Positions 32,745 to 41,942 of a stretch of DNA of 64,000 nt are shown here, piece by piece. The stretch is from Mesorhizobium sp. YC-39 (GTDB lineage: Bacteria > Pseudomonadota > Alphaproteobacteria > Rhizobiales > Rhizobiaceae): positions 558,001-622,000 of the forward strand of contig NZ_JAOWPS010000005.1 of the NCBI RefSeq assembly GCF_025753795.1, read 5' to 3'. Position 1 is the first letter of the stretch, and every line of letters starts with the position of its first letter. The notes below the pieces were generated by a model that was given only the letters and a program-made list of their open reading frames with translations, did not search any database and was not told the DNA's origin. Made by a program: the position numbers and the translations under genes.

Positions 32745-34118
32745 CTATTGCCTGAAGGCGCGGGAAACCTGGTCGGTAAAGGGTTTCAGGAGATAGGACC
32801 AGACATTGCGCTCGTCGGTGCTGATGTGGACTTCAGCGGGCATGCCCGGCTTGAGTATCTTCTCTCCCGCCAGGCAGGCCGCCTCGTTTTCGACGTCGAT
32901 GCGCGCCGAAAAATATGAGAGCTCACGTTGCGGATCCTTGATCAGATCCGCGGAGACGCGGTTGACCGAGCCTTCGCACGCTGGCGTGGTTCCGACGTCG
33001 AAAGCCGGGAAACGGATTGAAACCCGCTGTCCGGGATGAATGTCGTCTATTCGCGCTGGAGGAATGAGCGCGTCCACGACAAGATTGTCGGCATCGGGCA
33101 CAATCATCATGATCGCTTCCCCGGCACCAATCACGCCTCCGACGGTGTGGACAGAGGATTCTTGCACCGTTCCCGACTGCGGGGCGCGGATGTCGGTCCT
33201 GGAGAGTTCGTCTTGCGCCACCACCTTGCGCTCGCTGAGCTCGGTTTCCTTGGCTTCCGTTTCGCGAAGTTCGCCCGTTACCTCGCTGCGCATTTGGTCG
33301 TCGAGCTGAAGCACCTGCAGGTCGGTCTCACTGATTTTCGCCTGCACTTCCGCGATGGCCGCGAGGAGGCGTCCCGACTCGCCGCGAGTTCGCGTCTCCT
33401 CCAACTGAACATTGCTCAGCCTCTCCTTCGAGACCAATTTCTTTGCATAGAGAGCCTCGACGTCAGCACGGCTTTTGGTCAGCAGAGCCAGCGACTCGTC
33501 CATCGCCGCCTGCTGCGCCTTGAGGCCATCGATCTGACGCTCCAATTGCTTCGAGCGGCTTTGCAACTGTGCCTTCTGGCCAGCCAGCGCGGTGGCACGG
33601 CTTTCGAATACGGCGCGCTCGCCACTGACTAACGCCGCCACTTGCGGGTCGTCCATCCGGACTCGAAGGCTGGGTGGAAGCTGCATCTCCGGCAGACCCC
33701 GTCGTTCAGCCTCAAGTCGCGCCAGACGAACGTTGGCGCGATCCAGGTCTTCACTGACTATCTGCAGGTTTGACCGTGTCACCGTGTCGTCCAGCCTGAC
33801 CAGAATGTCGCCGGCCTGCACATGATCCCCATCCTGGGCGAAGATGCCGCCGACGGTGCCGCCGGTTTGATGCTGGACTTTCTTTATGCTGCTTTCGACC
33901 ACCACGGTGGCGGGCGCAATCACCGCGCCGGCAATCTTGGTCAACCCCAGCCATAGTCCTCCGCCGACGACCAGCAGGGCAGTGGTTGCCAGACCGAGAA
34001 TAAGGTTGGCCCGGATGCCATCCGGCTCATCGATCGGGTTCGTCCCAATCCACTGGCTCGGGCCAGCGGCCGGGGCAAAGGAAGACATGGTCACGTCAGA
34101 CACGGAAAGACACCTCAC
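32745..34118 (-). CDS. Type I secretion membrane fusion protein (HlyD/PrsE family)
   Basis: Periplasmic adaptor of 457 residues that bridges an ABC exporter and an outer-membrane TolC-like channel. It has one N-terminal membrane helix (about 41-62, LILGLATTALLVVGGGLWLG), a biotinyl-lipoyl half (VQHQTGGTVGGIFAQDGDHV), long coiled-coil segments (about 125-305), and the second lipoyl half plus a beta-barrel with RIDDIHPGQRVSIRFPAFD. The GTG start overlaps the ABC gene stop by four bases (GTGA); a later ATG at 34088 is possible. The arrangement matches PrsDE of rhizobia, which export RTX glycanases, and the RTX protein at 8882-10642 is the nearest candidate cargo. No TolC gene is in the window. 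Confidence 0.9.
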   Translation of the reverse strand: MRCLSVSDVTMSSFAPAAGPSQWIGTNPIDEPDGIRANLILGLATTALLVVGGGLWLGLTKIAGAVIAPATVVVESSIKKVQHQTGGTVGGIFAQDGDHVQAGDILVRLDDTVTRSNLQIVSEDLDRANVRLARLEAERRGLPEMQLPPSLRVRMDDPQVAALVSGERAVFESRATALAGQKAQLQSRSKQLERQIDGLKAQQAAMDESLALLTKSRADVEALYAKKLVSKERLSNVQLEETRTRGESGRLLAAIAEVQAKISETDLQVLQLDDQMRSEVTGELRETEAKETELSERKVVAQDELSRTDIRAPQSGTVQESSVHTVGGVIGAGEAIMMIVPDADNLVVDALIPPARIDDIHPGQRVSIRFPAFDVGTTPACEGSVNRVSADLIKDPQRELSYFSARIDVENEAACLAGEKILKPGMPAEVHISTDERNVWSYLLKPFTDQVSRAFRQ

Positions 34119-35866
34119 ACATGCCCGCTTGCACCTTTCTGCATCGGTACAACGGCACCTGGCCTCTCCGGACGCGGGAAGGGCCGGATCACATTTGCCA
34201 GAACGTCTTCGCGCGAACCAAAGGAATGGAGCATCCCATTCGACAGGACGAGTACCTGATCGATGTTGACGAGAGCGGAGGGACGATGCGCAACGACGAT
34301 CGCGATGCCGCCACGCTCGCGCACTGCCAGGATCGCCCCGGCCAACGCGACGTCGCCGTCCGCATCCAGGTTGGAATTGGGTTCGTCGAGGATGACAAGG
34401 AATGGATCGCCATAAAGTGCCCTGGCGAGCCCGACGAGCTGCCTCTGCCCGGCCGAGAGGTTCGCTCCACCTTCGCCGATGCGCGTTTGAAAACCGTCCG
34501 GCAGGCGCATGATCATCTTGTCGACGCCCGCGGTCTTGGCTGCTGCCAGCACGCCTCTTGCGTCACTCTGGCCGCCGAACCTCGAAATGTTATCGGCGAT
34601 CGTTCCGTCGAACAGCTCGACGTCCTGCGGCAGGTAGCCAATATGGGCGCCGAGCAGCTCCGGATTCCATTGATCGAGCGAGGCGCCGTCCAATCTTACC
34701 GTTCCGCGGAGCGGCTTCCATGCTCCGACCAAGGTGCGCACGAGCGTGGTCTTGCCGGAGCCGCTCGGACCGACGATCGCCAGCCCCGCGCCCTTCGACA
34801 GGCGGAAGCTGACATTGATGACCGTCGGCTTCTGCAGACTTGGTGGCGCGACCGTCAGTTCCTCGACGACAAGCTGTGTCTGCGGACGCGGCAGCTCCAT
34901 GATCTCTTTCTGGCTGTCGAAAGCGTTCAGCGCCGCCGCCAGGTCGGAATAGCTTCGGCGGGTGGCCAGAAACCCTCTCCAGTTCGCGATCGCCACGTCG
35001 ACCGGCGCCAATGAGCGGCCCAGCAGTATGGACGATGCGATGATCACGCCTGGTGAAGCCTCGCCGCCAATCACAAGGTAGGCGCCAAGTCCCAGCACGC
35101 AGGACTGCAGGGCCATGCGGAGTGTCTTAGACAATGAGCTCGTTGCGCCGACGATGTCGGATAGCCGCTCCTGGTTCCTGAGATAGAGATGGCTGATCTC
35201 ACCCCAACGTCGGCCGAGCCGCGCGGAAAGGCCCATTGCCTGAACGACCTCCGCGTTGCGGCGACCGGAATCAGCGAGAAGCCGCTGTGCCACGAGGGTT
35301 TCAGACGCTCGCGCCGCGGGTTTGCGGCTGACGACTTCGGCGACCACCGTCACAAACACAACAGCCAACGCGCCGAGCGTTGCAAGCACGCCAAGCGCGG
35401 GGTGCAGCAAGTAGATGACCACCATGTAAAACGGTATCCAGGGAACGTCGAAGACGACGGTCGGCCCCAGGCCGGAAAGAAAGCCGCGCAACTGATCCAG
35501 ATCTCGAAGCGGCTGCACCCGGTTCGCATCAGGCCCGGCAACGAGCGGCAGGGAAAGCGAGGCGGAGAACGCCTTGTGCTGCAGATTTCTATGCAGGCGG
35601 CTGCCGATGCGGACCAGCAGCCGGAGCCTGACGAAATCGAGGAGACCGTAGACCGCGTACAGGCCCAGCATCCCGATCGTGAATCCGACAAGAGTCGGCA
35701 CGCTCTGCGAAGGCAGCACGCGATCGTAGACCTGGAGCATATAAACGGAGCCGGTCAAGGCGAGAACGTTTATCACTGCCGAGAAAATGCCAACGCCAAC
35801 CAGCCCATGCATTGAGCCGAACATGGCGGAGCGTAGATCGAGCGAGCGCCCTTCCGTTGGCTTCAT
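34115..35866 (-). CDS. Type I secretion ABC transporter, permease-ATPase (PrsD-like)
   Basis: Half-size ABC exporter of 583 residues. The transmembrane domain (about 20-310) has roughly six helices, with VGVGIFSAVINVLALTGSVYML at the first. The nucleotide-binding domain carries Walker A GPSGSGKTTL, signature LSAGQRQLVGLARAL, Walker B LVILDEPNSNLD and the switch VVAHRPSA. There is no N-terminal C39 peptidase-like domain, as expected for exporters of RTX substrates with uncleaved C-terminal signals. It lies upstream of its adaptor in one operon and its start has no strong ribosome-binding site. Substrate assignment to the RTX protein is inference. Confidence 0.92.
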   Translation of the reverse strand: MKPTEGRSLDLRSAMFGSMHGLVGVGIFSAVINVLALTGSVYMLQVYDRVLPSQSVPTLVGFTIGMLGLYAVYGLLDFVRLRLLVRIGSRLHRNLQHKAFSASLSLPLVAGPDANRVQPLRDLDQLRGFLSGLGPTVVFDVPWIPFYMVVIYLLHPALGVLATLGALAVVFVTVVAEVVSRKPAARASETLVAQRLLADSGRRNAEVVQAMGLSARLGRRWGEISHLYLRNQERLSDIVGATSSLSKTLRMALQSCVLGLGAYLVIGGEASPGVIIASSILLGRSLAPVDVAIANWRGFLATRRSYSDLAAALNAFDSQKEIMELPRPQTQLVVEELTVAPPSLQKPTVINVSFRLSKGAGLAIVGPSGSGKTTLVRTLVGAWKPLRGTVRLDGASLDQWNPELLGAHIGYLPQDVELFDGTIADNISRFGGQSDARGVLAAAKTAGVDKMIMRLPDGFQTRIGEGGANLSAGQRQLVGLARALYGDPFLVILDEPNSNLDADGDVALAGAILAVRERGGIAIVVAHRPSALVNIDQVLVLSNGMLHSFGSREDVLANVIRPFPRPERPGAVVPMQKGASGHV

Positions 35867-36266
35867 GGGTTGCGATCTTTCGCGCGAAATCGCCGCGCTA
35901 TCTTGTCGGTTCTATCGGTGATGGGGATACCTCGGTGCCAGGCGGAAGGCAGATGCTTCATTTATCGGAACATTATGATTTGCTTACATACGTGCTTTTG
36001 GGCAAAATGCAGCGAAATCGTGGCGCGCGGCGCAGAATTCGGAAATTCGTTTCGGAAGCTGGGGACAACCTGAGTCGGCAAAAGCGACTGTTTCCCAACC
36101 ATGACACAGATGAGAAACTTGTGATCATCTTTTGTTGCATCATGTCTTCAAAGCGAATCAAGGGATGAACATTTTTTCAATTTGTCCGTCGAGATTTCGA
36201 CGACTTCAAGATATATTTCTTTAGTATGCGATTGTTGAACATCGCGCAGATCGGGAGGGGTTTGTA
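35867..36266. other. 400-base intergenic region, divergent promoters
   Basis: No gene supported. It must supply promoters for the secretion operon (minus) and the methyltransferase (plus). The part from 36170 to 36240 is AT-rich, with an inverted repeat CGTCGA-GATT-TCGACG at 36187-36202 and AGATATATTTCTTTAGTATG just after it. GGGAGGGG at 36253-36260 is the ribosome-binding site of the next gene. Confidence 0.55.
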
Positions 36267-36959
36267 GTGAGTGAAGAAATCAGTGTTGCCGACGCCTATA
36301 GCAAGGGCCGCACCATGTTTATGGGACTTGAGCTGCTCGTGGCGCCTGGCGCTCTCGTGCCCCGGCCCGAGACGGAATTGCTTGGCAAGACGGCTGTTGA
36401 CGCGCTGAGTCAACTGAACCTGCCGGCGCCACGCGTCGTCGACATGTGCTGCGGGGCGGGCAATCTTGCGTGCGGCATTGCGCACTACGTCCCCACCGCG
36501 CGTGTCTGGGCCAGCGATCTCACCGACGGATGCGTCGAAGTCGCTCGCCGCAATGTCGCCCATCATGGCATGACGGGGCGCGTGTCGGTGCTTCAGGGCG
36601 ATTTGTTCGATGCTTTCTCAGGCCTTGAGCTTGAGGGCTCGATCGACGTTATCGTCTGCAACCCACCCTACATTTCGGAAAAACGGCTCGAGGGCGACCG
36701 CGCGCATCTGACCGAGCTTGAGCCGCGTGAAGCATTTGCGGCCGGCCCTTATGGCCTGAGCATTCATATGCGGGTGATCAAGGACGCGCCGCGTTATTTG
36801 CGGCGAGGAGGTATACTGCTTTTCGAGGTTGGCCTCGGCCAGGACCGGCAGGTCATGGGCCTGCTGGAGCGTTCCAAGGCCTACGATAACATCCGTGCCG
36901 TCACCAACGAAGCCGGCGAGGGCAGGGTGGTAATGGGATATGTGAAGGCGCACGCGTAA
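36267..36959 (+). CDS. PrmC/HemK-like SAM-dependent methyltransferase at the biosynthetic island
   Basis: Class I methyltransferase of 230 residues starting at GTG 36267, with GGGAGGGG six bases upstream. It has ALVPRPETELL, SAM motif I VVDMCCGAGNLACGIA, and the catalytic NPPY in VIVCNPPYISE, the set that defines PrmC/HemK glutamine methyltransferases and related N- or O-methylases. It is shorter than true PrmC (about 280) because the N-terminal release-factor-binding helical domain is reduced. Since the housekeeping prmC normally sits next to prfA, this paralogue may methylate a small molecule. It converges on the carrier-protein gene with only 94 bases between stops, suggesting function with that operon. 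Confidence 0.8.
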   Translation: MSEEISVADAYSKGRTMFMGLELLVAPGALVPRPETELLGKTAVDALSQLNLPAPRVVDMCCGAGNLACGIAHYVPTARVWASDLTDGCVEVARRNVAHHGMTGRVSVLQGDLFDAFSGLELEGSIDVIVCNPPYISEKRLEGDRAHLTELEPREAFAAGPYGLSIHMRVIKDAPRYLRRGGILLFEVGLGQDRQVMGLLERSKAYDNIRAVTNEAGEGRVVMGYVKAHA

Positions 36960-36963
36960 GTAA

Positions 36964-36980
36964 GCCTTGCCGCGGCAGGC
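36964..36980. terminator. Short GC hairpin between convergent genes
   Basis: GCC-T-TGCCGCGGCA-GGC can fold into a small bulged stem five bases after the methyltransferase stop. It may stop transcription from the methyltransferase; it is weak and has no T run. Confidence 0.3.
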
Positions 36981-37053
36981 GTCGGCCTAGCCGCGGGCGG
37001 GTGCGTTCGCTGTCGGCGGAGCTTGGAACGCCCGCCGCACAATAGGCTGGTAG

Positions 37054-37320
37054 TCAGTTTTTCTTGCTGATGATGTACTGCGCAATGCCCTGAATGGAAT
37101 CGAGGTTTTCAGGCAACAGCTCGCTATCCTCGACCGTGATGCCATAGGTTTCTTCGATGAAACCAATGACCTCAAGTACTCCCGTCGAGTCGACGACGCC
37201 CTGGTCGAGAAGCGATGACTCGCTCTGCAACGCGTCTGCGTCGGCTATGTAGAAATTCGACGCCAGGAACGCACGAATTTGTTCCTTGTAGGTTTCGACC
37301 CGGTCCTTGGTAGTCAGCAT
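37054..37320 (-). CDS. Stand-alone acyl/peptidyl carrier protein
   Basis: An 88-residue carrier protein. The Ser that would take 4'-phosphopantetheine is in QGVVDSTGVLEVIGFIEE, the D-S motif at the start of helix II, and the chain shows the usual four-helix pattern (IRAFLASNFYI, LLPENLDSIQGIAQYI). ATG 37320 is chosen because AGGAGGG sits just upstream; the longer frame lacks a site. It follows the acyl-AMP ligase by 60 bases in the same orientation and is the obvious acceptor for the acid that ligase activates. It is not the fatty-acid AcpP, whose motif is GADSLD. Confidence 0.9.
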   Translation of the reverse strand: MLTTKDRVETYKEQIRAFLASNFYIADADALQSESSLLDQGVVDSTGVLEVIGFIEETYGITVEDSELLPENLDSIQGIAQYIISKKN

Positions 37321-37380
37321 TGAATTCGCCCTCCTGAGCAACAGCACAAATCAAATCAATCTCGTTCCAGAAAAGGAGCC

Positions 37381-38937
37381 TTATGACAGGGCCGTTTTTT
37401 TGAGCTTGCCGGTGTCTGTCATCGGCAGACTCGCTACGACAACGATCGACTTCGGAACCATGAAGTTCTCCAGCCGCCTCTGGCACTCTTTCTGAAGCTG
37501 CTTTTCGCCGATGACGCTCCCTTGCTCCATCACGACAAAGGCCTTAACCGCTTGCCCAAGAAGCTCGTCCGGGACGCCGATGACGGCCGCCTCCCGTACT
37601 CCCGGAATGTCCATCAGCACGTTTTCCACCTCCTTGGGTGCCACTTTTTCTCCCCTGGATTTTATGATTTCGTCGCCGCGGCCGACGAAATAGAGGTAAC
37701 CCTCAGCGTCGATCCGGCAGTAGTCGCCGGTGTACAAGACCTGCTCGCCCGGCAACGGGCCGGGCTTGAGCTTCCTGGCGGTTGCCTCCGGCTTGCCCCA
37801 ATAGCCCTTCATCACCGTCGCTCCGCGGATGACGAGCTGGCCAACGACATCGGGGCCAACCCTTTTGTCATCCTCGTCGACAATCCACATTTCGGTATTC
37901 GGGATGGCGATGCCGACGCTCAACGGCTTTCGTTCCAGATCTGCCGGCGGCAAATAGGTGCAGCGCTTGCATTCGGTGAGGCCGTACATTGAATAGATAC
38001 GCGCGCCCGGAAATAGATCCTGGAGCATGAGAATGTGCTTGAGCGGTAGCGCGGCCGCGGTGTTCGTGACGTAGCGAATGCTTGAAAAGTCATGACTTTT
38101 CAGAGACCTGAGCTCGGAGAGCGAGGCGAAGATGGTCGGTACGCCGGGAAAGCCGGTAACCCTCTCTTGCTTGATCACCCCGAGGATCTGGGCCGGGAAA
38201 GCAAACGAGCGTTCGAGCACCAGCCGGGCGCCGGTGCGAAACGCCATGATCATCTGGTACAGGCCGTAGTCGAAGGCGAGAGGCAGGACATTGAGGATCA
38301 CCTCGTCTTGGCCAAGCTCAAGGTAGGAGGCGATCGACGTGCACGCGGTGATCATGTTCCTGTGCGTCAGCATCACGCCCTTGGGCTCGCCTGTCGACCC
38401 CGACGTATAGATGATGGCGGCAAGATCAACGTCGATGCAGCGGCGCGCGGGCGCCGTGCTGTGGTCGCCGGCGACTGCGCTATCCCAGCGCACGGCATGC
38501 GGCAATCCTTCCAGCTCGGCGTCGTCGATCGGCCCGGAGACGATCACCCGACGCAATGACGGGCAGTTGCGTGCCGGCTCGCTGAATACCGAGTGCAGGT
38601 GCCTGTCGGTGATCAGTGCCGCCGGAAGGCAATCATTGAGCAGATAGTCAAGCTTGTCGCTTTTGGTGAGCGGGTTGACGATGCTGACAACGGCATTCGC
38701 CTTGAGAACGCCCCAGAAGGAGACGACCGTCTCGACGGTGTTGTCGGCAAAGATCATCACGCGATCGCCGCGCACGACCCCAGCCTCTACGAGATGATGC
38801 GCAATGGCGTTGGCACGCGTCTCAAGCTCGCCATAGGTGACGCGTTGCGTGCCGCACACCAGCGCCACTTTCTCGCCAAGGCGGCTGGCGGAATGGGCGA
38901 GGTAGTCGTGCAGGAGAGGTACCGCACTATGCATCAT
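37381..38937 (-). CDS. Acyl-AMP ligase (AMP-dependent synthetase) of the biosynthetic island
   Basis: ANL-superfamily adenylating enzyme of 518 residues. Core motifs: A3 YTSGSTGEPKGVMLTH at 177-192, A5 YGLTE at 318-322, A7/A8 YTGDYCRIDAEGYLYFVGRG then KSRGEKVAPKEVE, and the A10 lysine in TDTGKLKKTALS at about 511. All catalytic residues seem intact. It should activate a carboxylic acid as acyl-AMP and pass it to a thiol, most simply the carrier protein encoded next. The substrate is unpredictable by eye. The start overlaps the AsnB-like gene stop by four bases (ATGA). Similar ligases occur in exosortase A-linked polysaccharide loci, but no exosortase is present here. Confidence 0.9.
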   Translation of the reverse strand: MMHSAVPLLHDYLAHSASRLGEKVALVCGTQRVTYGELETRANAIAHHLVEAGVVRGDRVMIFADNTVETVVSFWGVLKANAVVSIVNPLTKSDKLDYLLNDCLPAALITDRHLHSVFSEPARNCPSLRRVIVSGPIDDAELEGLPHAVRWDSAVAGDHSTAPARRCIDVDLAAIIYTSGSTGEPKGVMLTHRNMITACTSIASYLELGQDEVILNVLPLAFDYGLYQMIMAFRTGARLVLERSFAFPAQILGVIKQERVTGFPGVPTIFASLSELRSLKSHDFSSIRYVTNTAAALPLKHILMLQDLFPGARIYSMYGLTECKRCTYLPPADLERKPLSVGIAIPNTEMWIVDEDDKRVGPDVVGQLVIRGATVMKGYWGKPEATARKLKPGPLPGEQVLYTGDYCRIDAEGYLYFVGRGDEIIKSRGEKVAPKEVENVLMDIPGVREAAVIGVPDELLGQAVKAFVVMEQGSVIGEKQLQKECQRRLENFMVPKSIVVVASLPMTDTGKLKKTALS

Positions 38938-40958
38938 GCCAGAACCTCTTCGCGATGCTCGCGGTCAATGTCGACGCTGAGCGTGCCGGTGCGAGCCCCA
39001 CCGGGACAGCTCGCGATGAACTGCTGGTGAAGCAGCTGCGTCGACAGCACGCCGACCAGCGCCATATTGTCGGAATTGGACAGATCGCCATCGCCCGTTC
39101 TGGCTCGACACTTGTCCAGCAGGCGCGTGACCGATTTCGGATCGAAGACGTTCGCCGCGCGCAGCGCCGTCTCCGAAAGCGCTTCCTGAACATAGTCCGG
39201 GGCATCGTCGGCGACGAAGCAAAGCCCGTTGGGCGCCCGGTATGGCTGTTTCTTGCGGGCCACGATTTCCGGCGGCACGATCGGTTCAGCCACACGCTTC
39301 AGCACGTGCTTTTCATCGAGGATGGCCAACTTGTAGGCCGCCGGCAGCGAATTCGCGAGCGTCACGACTTCATCGTCCAGGAAGGGGAAGCGTCCCTCGA
39401 TCGAGTGAGCCATGAGCATCCTGTCGCCTTGCGAGGAAAGCAGGTATCCCGACATCAGCGTCTCGATCTCGATATACTGGTCCTGGGCGAGGGAACCCCA
39501 TCGCGAAAACTCCGCCGGCAGGCGGGAGAGCAGTTCGGAGACCGCATTGCGTTGCCCAGTTTCAGCGCGCATATCGGCGGAGAACAGCCGCTTGATGGCG
39601 CCGGTGGTGTGCCAGCGCGTGTCATGCGCAAACCCCGGCGCGTCATAAGACTGGATGTTGCGCCCGAAGAACTGGCGCGCCATCGCTTGCTGGTGTACGG
39701 GCGAGCGGGTGAGATATGGATACAGACGCTCGAGCAGCCGCGGGCGCCGTGTCGAAGCGGGCTGGCGTCCCCAGAAGCGACGCACCTTGCCTTCACGGAA
39801 CAGATCGTAGCCGGCGAACATCTCGTCGGCCCCTTCGCCGGTGAGCACGACCTTGATGCCGTGCTCGCGCACCAGCCTGGAGAGAAGGAACAACGGCGCA
39901 GGCGCGGTCCGGAGGATTGGGCGCTCGGTGTGGTAGATGACCTCGGGAAATATCTCGGCGATATCGTTGCGCGAAACCACCACTTCATGATGCTCGCTTC
40001 CGGTCGCGCCAGCGACCAGGCGCTGGAAGCGGGTCTCGTCATATTCGGCATCGGCAAAACGCAGCGAAAAGGTCTGGAAGCGCTCGCCCGCGAAGCGCCT
40101 GCCCAGCGTGGCGACAAGCGAACTGTCGAGCCCGCCGGACAGGTAGCAGCCGACCGGAACGTCGGCGCTTACTATTCTCAGCGCGGTGGCGGCTTCGAGG
40201 GCGTTGCGCACTTCGTCGACCGCATCATCGAGCGAGCCAGTGAATTCACCATGGCTCGGGTCGCCGGAAATTTCGGGGTAGCTAGGCTTCCAGAACGCCC
40301 GCTCGCGAACGGCTCCATTTTCATAGATGCGGAAGTGGCCCGGCTTTAGTTCCTTGATTCCCCGAAATACGCTCTGCGGCGGCACGATCGTCCAGAGCGT
40401 GAAGGTCTGGTCGAGGCCAACCGGATCGAAGGCGCGGGATATGCCGGTATCGGCGGCGAAGATGGCTTTCACTTCGCTGGCGAAGTAAAGCCGACCAGCG
40501 TGCTCGCAATAGTGCAGGGGGCAGATGCCGAACCGGTCGCGCGACAATACGAGACGACCTGCCACGGAGTCCCATATTGCGATCGCCCATTGCCCGTTCA
40601 TCCGCTCGAAGGCGGCCTCGCCCCACTCACGATAGGCATGGATGACGACCTCGGTGTCGCTGCGCGTGCGGAAGCGGTGGCCGAGGGCGACCAGCTTTTC
40701 ACGCAGCTCGACATAGTTGAATATCTCGCCGTTGAAGACGATCCATGTCGTGTCGCCAGCATCCGCGAGCGGCTGCTGGCCGCTGGAAAGATCGACGACG
40801 GACAGGCGGGCATGCGCCAAGCCCGCACGTCTATCCCGGTAAAGGCCGCGCTCGTCCGGGCCGCGATGCGTTAGCGCGCCCGCCATGCGCATCAATGCGT
40901 CCCGCGAGGGAGGCGCAGCAGCGGCGCTCAGTGACACAATTCCGGCGATGCCGCACAT
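38934..40958 (-). CDS. Asparagine synthase-like glutamine amidotransferase of the biosynthetic island
   Basis: AsnB-type enzyme of 674 residues. The start is set at 40958 so that the nucleophile Cys2 (MCGIAGIVSL) is exposed; the longer open frame would bury it. The glutaminase domain (1-210) includes THRGPDERG and FNGEIFNYVELREKL; the ATP-pyrophosphatase domain has the PP-loop CYLSGGLDSSLVATLGRR near 270-285 and VLTGEGADEMFAGYD. It differs clearly from the cluster I paralogue at 14075. It lies between the NadE-like gene (four bases upstream) and the acyl-AMP ligase (overlap), so its likely job is to amidate, or close a ring on, a carboxylate held in this pathway rather than to make asparagine. 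Confidence 0.9.
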   Translation of the reverse strand: MCGIAGIVSLSAAAAPPSRDALMRMAGALTHRGPDERGLYRDRRAGLAHARLSVVDLSSGQQPLADAGDTTWIVFNGEIFNYVELREKLVALGHRFRTRSDTEVVIHAYREWGEAAFERMNGQWAIAIWDSVAGRLVLSRDRFGICPLHYCEHAGRLYFASEVKAIFAADTGISRAFDPVGLDQTFTLWTIVPPQSVFRGIKELKPGHFRIYENGAVRERAFWKPSYPEISGDPSHGEFTGSLDDAVDEVRNALEAATALRIVSADVPVGCYLSGGLDSSLVATLGRRFAGERFQTFSLRFADAEYDETRFQRLVAGATGSEHHEVVVSRNDIAEIFPEVIYHTERPILRTAPAPLFLLSRLVREHGIKVVLTGEGADEMFAGYDLFREGKVRRFWGRQPASTRRPRLLERLYPYLTRSPVHQQAMARQFFGRNIQSYDAPGFAHDTRWHTTGAIKRLFSADMRAETGQRNAVSELLSRLPAEFSRWGSLAQDQYIEIETLMSGYLLSSQGDRMLMAHSIEGRFPFLDDEVVTLANSLPAAYKLAILDEKHVLKRVAEPIVPPEIVARKKQPYRAPNGLCFVADDAPDYVQEALSETALRAANVFDPKSVTRLLDKCRARTGDGDLSNSDNMALVGVLSTQLLHQQFIASCPGGARTGTLSVDIDREHREEVLA

Positions 40959-40962
40959 CCGG

Positions 40963-41916
40963 TCAGCCCTCGCCCATCGAGGCAGGCAGCAAGGGCCGAG
41001 CGTGAAGATATCGAGCGGCACGCCGTTTGCTGTCGATGTCCTTGAACACTTTTTGAACCTGGGCCGCAGTGAGATCGGCAGCGGCTGCGACCTCCTCGGC
41101 AGAGAGCCCGTGGTTCACACCGTAGAGGCACAGATCCATCTGATGATAGGGCAGCGCGAAATAGAATTCCTCCTGGCTCTGCGCCATAGAGAAAGTGTCC
41201 GTGGTGGGCGGCCGCCGCCGAATCTCTTCATCAACTCCAAGATATTCGGCCAGTTGGTAGACCTGGGTTTTGTAGAGGTGGACGATAGGCATCAGGTCGG
41301 CGGTTCCGTCGCCTTGCTTGACGAAAAAGCCCTGGTCGTACTCAAGGCGGTTTGGCGTGCCTGCCACCGCATAATTGAGGCGGTCCGCGTGGTAGTACTC
41401 GGTCATCTTGCGCAAGCGCTGCTTGTAATTGGTTGCAGCGACGATCTGCAGATAGGCTGCCGGCGACAGACGTACTGTGTCGGTCTTGCCCTGCGGGTCT
41501 TCAACCGTGAGGCGTGTTATGTTGAGGCCGTTGCTCTCGAGAACCGACGCGAGCACCAGCTTGCATTTCCAGCCTTCCCCATATTGAGGAACGACGGTCT
41601 GGATCGCTTCGATCTGTCGACGATAGGCGCCGATGGCCTCGAGGGCCGGCGCCATGTCTTCCAGGATCGTATCGATGCCAAGCTGGGCCGCGATAACGCG
41701 GCCAAGTCGTAGCGAGTCGCCGGAGGAATGGTGCTCCGGCATGAATATCCCCAGAACCTTGTCTTTGCCGAGCGCGCGCGCGCACAAGGCCGCGACAACG
41801 GAGCTGTCTATGCCGCCGGAGAGGCCGACAACCACGCCACGGCGCCGCAACGTGCCAAAAACCTGCTCACGCAGGATTTCGACGATGCGATCGACCTCCG
41901 CGCGAGCATCGAGCAC
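40963..41916 (-). CDS. NadE-like ammonia-dependent NAD synthetase homologue in the biosynthetic island
   Basis: N-type ATP pyrophosphatase of 317 residues, resembling ammonia-dependent NAD synthetase. The PP-loop VVVGLSGGIDSSVVAALCAR is near residue 45; NYAVAGTPNRLEYDQGFFVK and DGTADLMPIVHLYKTQVYQL match NadE core motifs. The GTG start at 41916 is supported by AGGAG seven bases upstream and by the stop of the preceding gene at 41943; the longer frame would overlap that gene. It has no N-terminal nitrilase-type glutaminase domain, so ammonia would have to come from another protein, such as the AsnB-like enzyme next to it. It may make an amide on a non-NAD acid, or boost NAD locally; sequence does not decide. 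Confidence 0.85.
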   Translation of the reverse strand: MLDARAEVDRIVEILREQVFGTLRRRGVVVGLSGGIDSSVVAALCARALGKDKVLGIFMPEHHSSGDSLRLGRVIAAQLGIDTILEDMAPALEAIGAYRRQIEAIQTVVPQYGEGWKCKLVLASVLESNGLNITRLTVEDPQGKTDTVRLSPAAYLQIVAATNYKQRLRKMTEYYHADRLNYAVAGTPNRLEYDQGFFVKQGDGTADLMPIVHLYKTQVYQLAEYLGVDEEIRRRPPTTDTFSMAQSQEEFYFALPYHQMDLCLYGVNHGLSAEEVAAAADLTAAQVQKVFKDIDSKRRAARYLHARPLLPASMGEG

Positions 41917-41942
41917 CAGCGTGCTCCTGCTGAATTCTGAAA

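Noticed and set aside
36267..36959. Housekeeping prmC
   Set aside because: Motifs match the family, but the protein is short and not beside prfA; listed instead as a PrmC-like methyltransferase of the island.
38955..40349. 464-codon plus-strand frame over the AsnB-like gene
   Set aside because: Antisense shadow; the minus-strand amidotransferase has full motif support.
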